Assembly: GCA_907165135.1 (NCBI GenBank)
Contig: OU015567.1
Span: 9,429,001-9,493,000, forward strand
DNA: 64,000 nt
Direction: 5' to 3'
Source of the DNA: Oikopleura dioica
Taxonomy: Eukaryota; Chordata; Appendicularia; Copelata; Oikopleuridae
Shown piece after piece: positions 61,201 to 64,000 of this stretch (its first letter is position 1; each line of letters starts with the position of its first letter). The position numbers and the translations under genes were made by a program. The notes beneath the pieces are model-generated. The model did no database searches. It saw only the letters and a list, made by a program, of their open reading frames with translations, and was not told the origin of the DNA.

Positions 61201-64000
61201 CTTTCATGAACAGGGCGCAACTATTGGTGAATCCATTGATTCAAGAACGGCTCATGTATCATGTCGCGTCTCTAGCTGAACCGGATCTTATGTTCACCGC
61301 CAAGGCTCAAATAAAGTCTTCTCTCGTCATTACGATGGAAACGCTAAACCTTGCTTACGCAAACGATGTCTACCTAGAGGAGAAACTCAGGAATCGGTCT
61401 CAAAGATAAACATTCTCTTAAAAACTGTCAAGTCCGACCGCCTTTAAGCACGTTCCGTATCTTTCTCGATAGGATTCGCTGCGAACTACACGATGAGCAT
61501 GGACAAGAACAGCTAATTTTCGGCAACAAAAAATCTCTGATAGAATGTTGTGCTCAAATTCCAGTTTCGAAATCAGACCCGGCGAATCAAACGATTTTAG
61601 TAGGAAAACTCTGTAGTTTTTCCGCGACACTCTCGATGCCAGTTATCGACTTTTTGAAAGAAATGATCAGTCTTTTTGCAGGATTTATCCCAACAGATAA
61701 AGCGCGAAGCAATGGAAATCGCGATCTGAATTTAGTAACGAATATATCTTGGTCCGAGTCTTCGCTTGACTTCAGGATCAATGATCATGTTATCCATACA
61801 GGAGAGGTCTCACCATGTGATCACCATTGTCAATAGATAAGATATTCTGCTAATTTTCTAGGCTAACTCTTTCCGTGCTTAATTTTTTCATTGATTTGTA
61901 AGGTGAATCTTTGGTAGTACTACCCACGGGTCGAATTTGCAACGCTGGAATGTCGAACTTAGACACATTGATCGAACTGCCTGAATGGATAGACATCCCC
62001 ATTCATTTATCAAAAGGTAAGATTGTTTATTATATAATTGATCTGATAGAACTGCCGAAATTCCATTCAAATTTTTCTCGGTGCAATAATTGTTCTGCAA
62101 AAAATCGATCTAGCGGCCCAAATAATGTGTCCAAAGCGAAACCAACGTCCATGTCGAATTTTTTGTCGAGCGTTCTTCCTTTCTCGCCGCCAACACACCA
62201 GTGGTCTTAATTCTTTGTATCAAAATAGGCAAACGATAGCAGACGGGCAATGAATAGTTGGTAATAGACGATAGCTTCTATTTTCCGACACATGTGAGGC
62301 TTGGAATTTTATTGAGAGTCATATATTTATTTGATTCACTTCAATGTTACCTTTATCCCTGGCGCGCTCACGGTAGCACTGTAAGCCCTCTTCTGAGAGG
62401 ACAAAATTCTTCCTTGTGATGACTTTCTTTAGCTTCAAGAACTCTTCTATCTGTTCGATGGCCACCCATGGTTTTTGAAGAAACTCTGTCCCATCGACGA
62501 CTAGAATTTGCTTCTAAACAGATATTTTTATCGATGGAATCTATTTTTTCTCAACTCTGTTGAAATATTGAAGCCATCGAAGATAGAAAACAGCGTAAAA
62601 TCCATCCGACAATATTCGCTCTATCAAATCATATTGACTTTTCACATGAAATGGTCGTTGAGCTCCGTCGAGTCTATCCATTAGCGCATTAACTAGACCC
62701 GAAATTGTCCCATTTCCTTCGTGAACGGCGATGTCATTAAGAAAATACTGGAACTCTGGGAGACGGTGTCTAAGCATGTCATTGAACAAGGTTAGATTTC
62801 CGCCAAGAAGCTGCGCTTTTTTGAGGTGATATCTTTGACATGTGAAGATATCGGCTCATTGTTCTTCGGGCGTTGTCGCAAACTTTTAGAATGAATAAGC
62901 ATAAGGGGAAAATGAATGGTCTGCCTTACCTACGGAAATTATTTTGACTGTGGAGTTCATCGCCAAGATCCTGCTAGGCGCAGAGAGTGAATTGTAGTAT
63001 TCCGCGCTTTTTTCAAACCAGGTCTCATACTTATATCACGATTTCCATACCGTTCTATACATGAATAAATTGCCAACCATGGCGAATTCCGTCAAGGTAA
63101 CCATATGGTCCATCGTCATCGGACCCGGATCTAACTTACGGATCTAATTTTATATTTAATTTTATATTAATAAAATCGTGATCCTTTTCCATTGCCGATT
63201 GGAAAGAGGCTTCGATAGTAGGTGAAACCTTTATCGTAATTTTCATCTTTGTTAAAGAAATTAGGTTCCTTATTGGCCTGGAGCATGTCTTTTAGGGCTC
63301 AAGTTTTCATTTAATAGATAATAAAAATTAAAAATTGAGTCCTAATCTGGATGACTTTCTAAAAAATTAGCCACAGCCGTTGTCCCACATTTCATCACGC
63401 CGGTTATAATCACGCTCGGCAGACGTTTTCTTTTTTCAGGATAAATAACTTTCGAAGGGATTTTGTAGCGATTGTTCATTGCATTTTTCGACCACAGCCT
63501 TTCGTTAATCTCTGAATATTTTCCTTGATTTCGGAGACATCCAACGCCATCTTTGCAGAGGAAAAAATAACCGACGAGAAACAAGTTTATAAAGCTGCTT
63601 ATGATCACGAATGTTCTCTTCTTGATTTTTACCGTGATTTTTCTCATTTTTAACGAATACTTAATTCATTTCAAAATTCTTTTAGGGCCGATGTCAATTA
63701 CGGTTAACGTTGCCGAGCTGCGGATGTCAAGTAGCATCGGCGGTAACACGAGCGATGTTTTACTCTTCCCATCGTTGTCGGCTACCTTTACCGTTAGTCA
63801 TGGCGAGAAAAACGCGCATGGTGTCTCCGCAGTATTCATCAGCTCCTATGTAGAACTTCAAGCGCTAGAAATTTGCTTCACAGACGACTTGATTTGCCTT
63901 TTGTCATTCATCGTGGAGAATATACTGACAAACTCGTCAAAGAAGCCTCTGAAACGGGATCGTTCTATCCCGTTGTCGCCCGATTCCAGCAAGTCATTTT
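58257..64000 (+). CDS. VPS13B: VPS13B (COH1) bridge-like lipid-transfer protein, 5' part
   Basis: Starts MLRLESYVAPFLTSYLK, then RFIRNLTSEDLKLSIWSGEV, LDVLEAELKLPFKLDSGHIH and IPWMALGSESVKV, following human VPS13B closely. Exons at 58257-58307, 58407-58739, about 58829-59082 and 59417 onward give TPGYLESLLLK, LILKYVENDIVLSVN, LDK joined to RSPSGQISYYEEPVIYRCG, then SLSEQQLPMLLRLSELGMAL and SGWVSWAWNSLVG. Further exons (for example 60636-61409 and about 61427-61836) continue the chain. The last visible one, 63686-64000 (GPMSITVNVAELRM), runs off the window. VPS13B is a rod-like lipid transporter at the Golgi. The N-terminal chorein region is intact. At least one intron (58740-58828) seems to start with GA. 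Confidence 0.85.
62319..63647 (-). CDS. Heparan-sulfate 3-O-sulfotransferase-like gene nested in VPS13B
   Basis: Minus strand, ATG 63647. The start is a type II membrane anchor (TFVIISSFINLFLVGYFFLC). The sulfotransferase PAPS-binding loop reads RLPSVIITGVMKCGTTAVAN. Later exons give EPNFFNKDENYDKGFTYYRS, FEKSAEYYNSLSAPSRILAM, NSTVKIISV joined to VCDNARRTMSRY, and VDGTEFLQKPWVAIEQIEEF with GLQCYRERARDKG, all matching HS3ST order. Several introns are non-canonical, for example GA-AG at 62514-62557. The usual C-terminal FYKPFN-type segment is not seen, so this may be a diverged, truncated or decaying copy. HS3STs act in the Golgi on heparan sulfate. Confidence 0.6.

Overview
The window looks like a compact chordate genome, most likely a larvacean (appendicularian tunicate) of the Oikopleura dioica type. 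The species call is an inference. The sequence shows orthologues of animal genes (AIFM1, NRBP1, NAA15, TRAPPC1, two Argonautes, CCDC6, MASTL, CDC16, EIF2B5, an FGF11/12/13/14 factor, FOCAD, HAP40, VPS13B). Most introns are only 36-50 bp. Genes often follow one another on one strand with 60-150 bp spacers and AG acceptor sites just before the start codons, as expected for spliced-leader operons. Several introns seem to begin with GA, GC or GG rather than GT, as described for larvaceans. Exon joins were worked out by eye from frame, phase and similarity to remembered families, so exon edges carry some uncertainty.

Layout, + strand unless stated. 1-454: end of an unrecognised gene. 1304-4367: AIFM1 with a large Glu/Pro/Val repeat insertion. 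4598-8008: NRBP1 pseudokinase. 8506-12032: NAA15. 12271-12779: small single-pass membrane protein. 12849-13313: TRAPPC1. 13458-17938 and 20971-24099: two tandem Argonautes 3 kb apart. 24982-26688: CCDC6. 27048-35640: a tight block of MASTL, CDC16, a degenerate valyl-tRNA-synthetase-like protein and EIF2B5. 37035-37316: tiny protein with a lipidation motif. 37743 to about 41700 (-): protein with repeated PLAT-like domains. 42693-43195: small unknown spliced gene. 43195-45932: intracellular FGF homologous factor with several candidate first exons. 46273-47635 (-): HAP40/F8A-like. 47699-54461 (-): FOCAD. 56367-57173: intronless four-pass membrane protein. 57495-58000 (-): small unknown gene. 58257-64000: VPS13B, cut by the window end, with a heparan-sulfate 3-O-sulfotransferase-like gene (62319-63647, -) nested in an intron.

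Mobile DNA is sparse but informative. A 691 bp TTAA-type inverted-repeat element (38369-39059) sits in the PLAT gene so that GT-AG splicing would remove it and restore the pre-insertion exon exactly, in frame. This looks like an intron made by a transposon and is the strongest lead here. A second, nested TA-type element (48421-49413) sits at the 5' splice site of a FOCAD intron without destroying it.

Functionally, MASTL (mitotic entry) and CDC16 (anaphase-promoting complex) share a putative operon with two translation-related genes. The Argonaute pair appears to be one slicer-competent copy (D-E-D-H) and one with Gly at the third catalytic position (D-E-G-H). No tRNA, rRNA or CRISPR was recognised.
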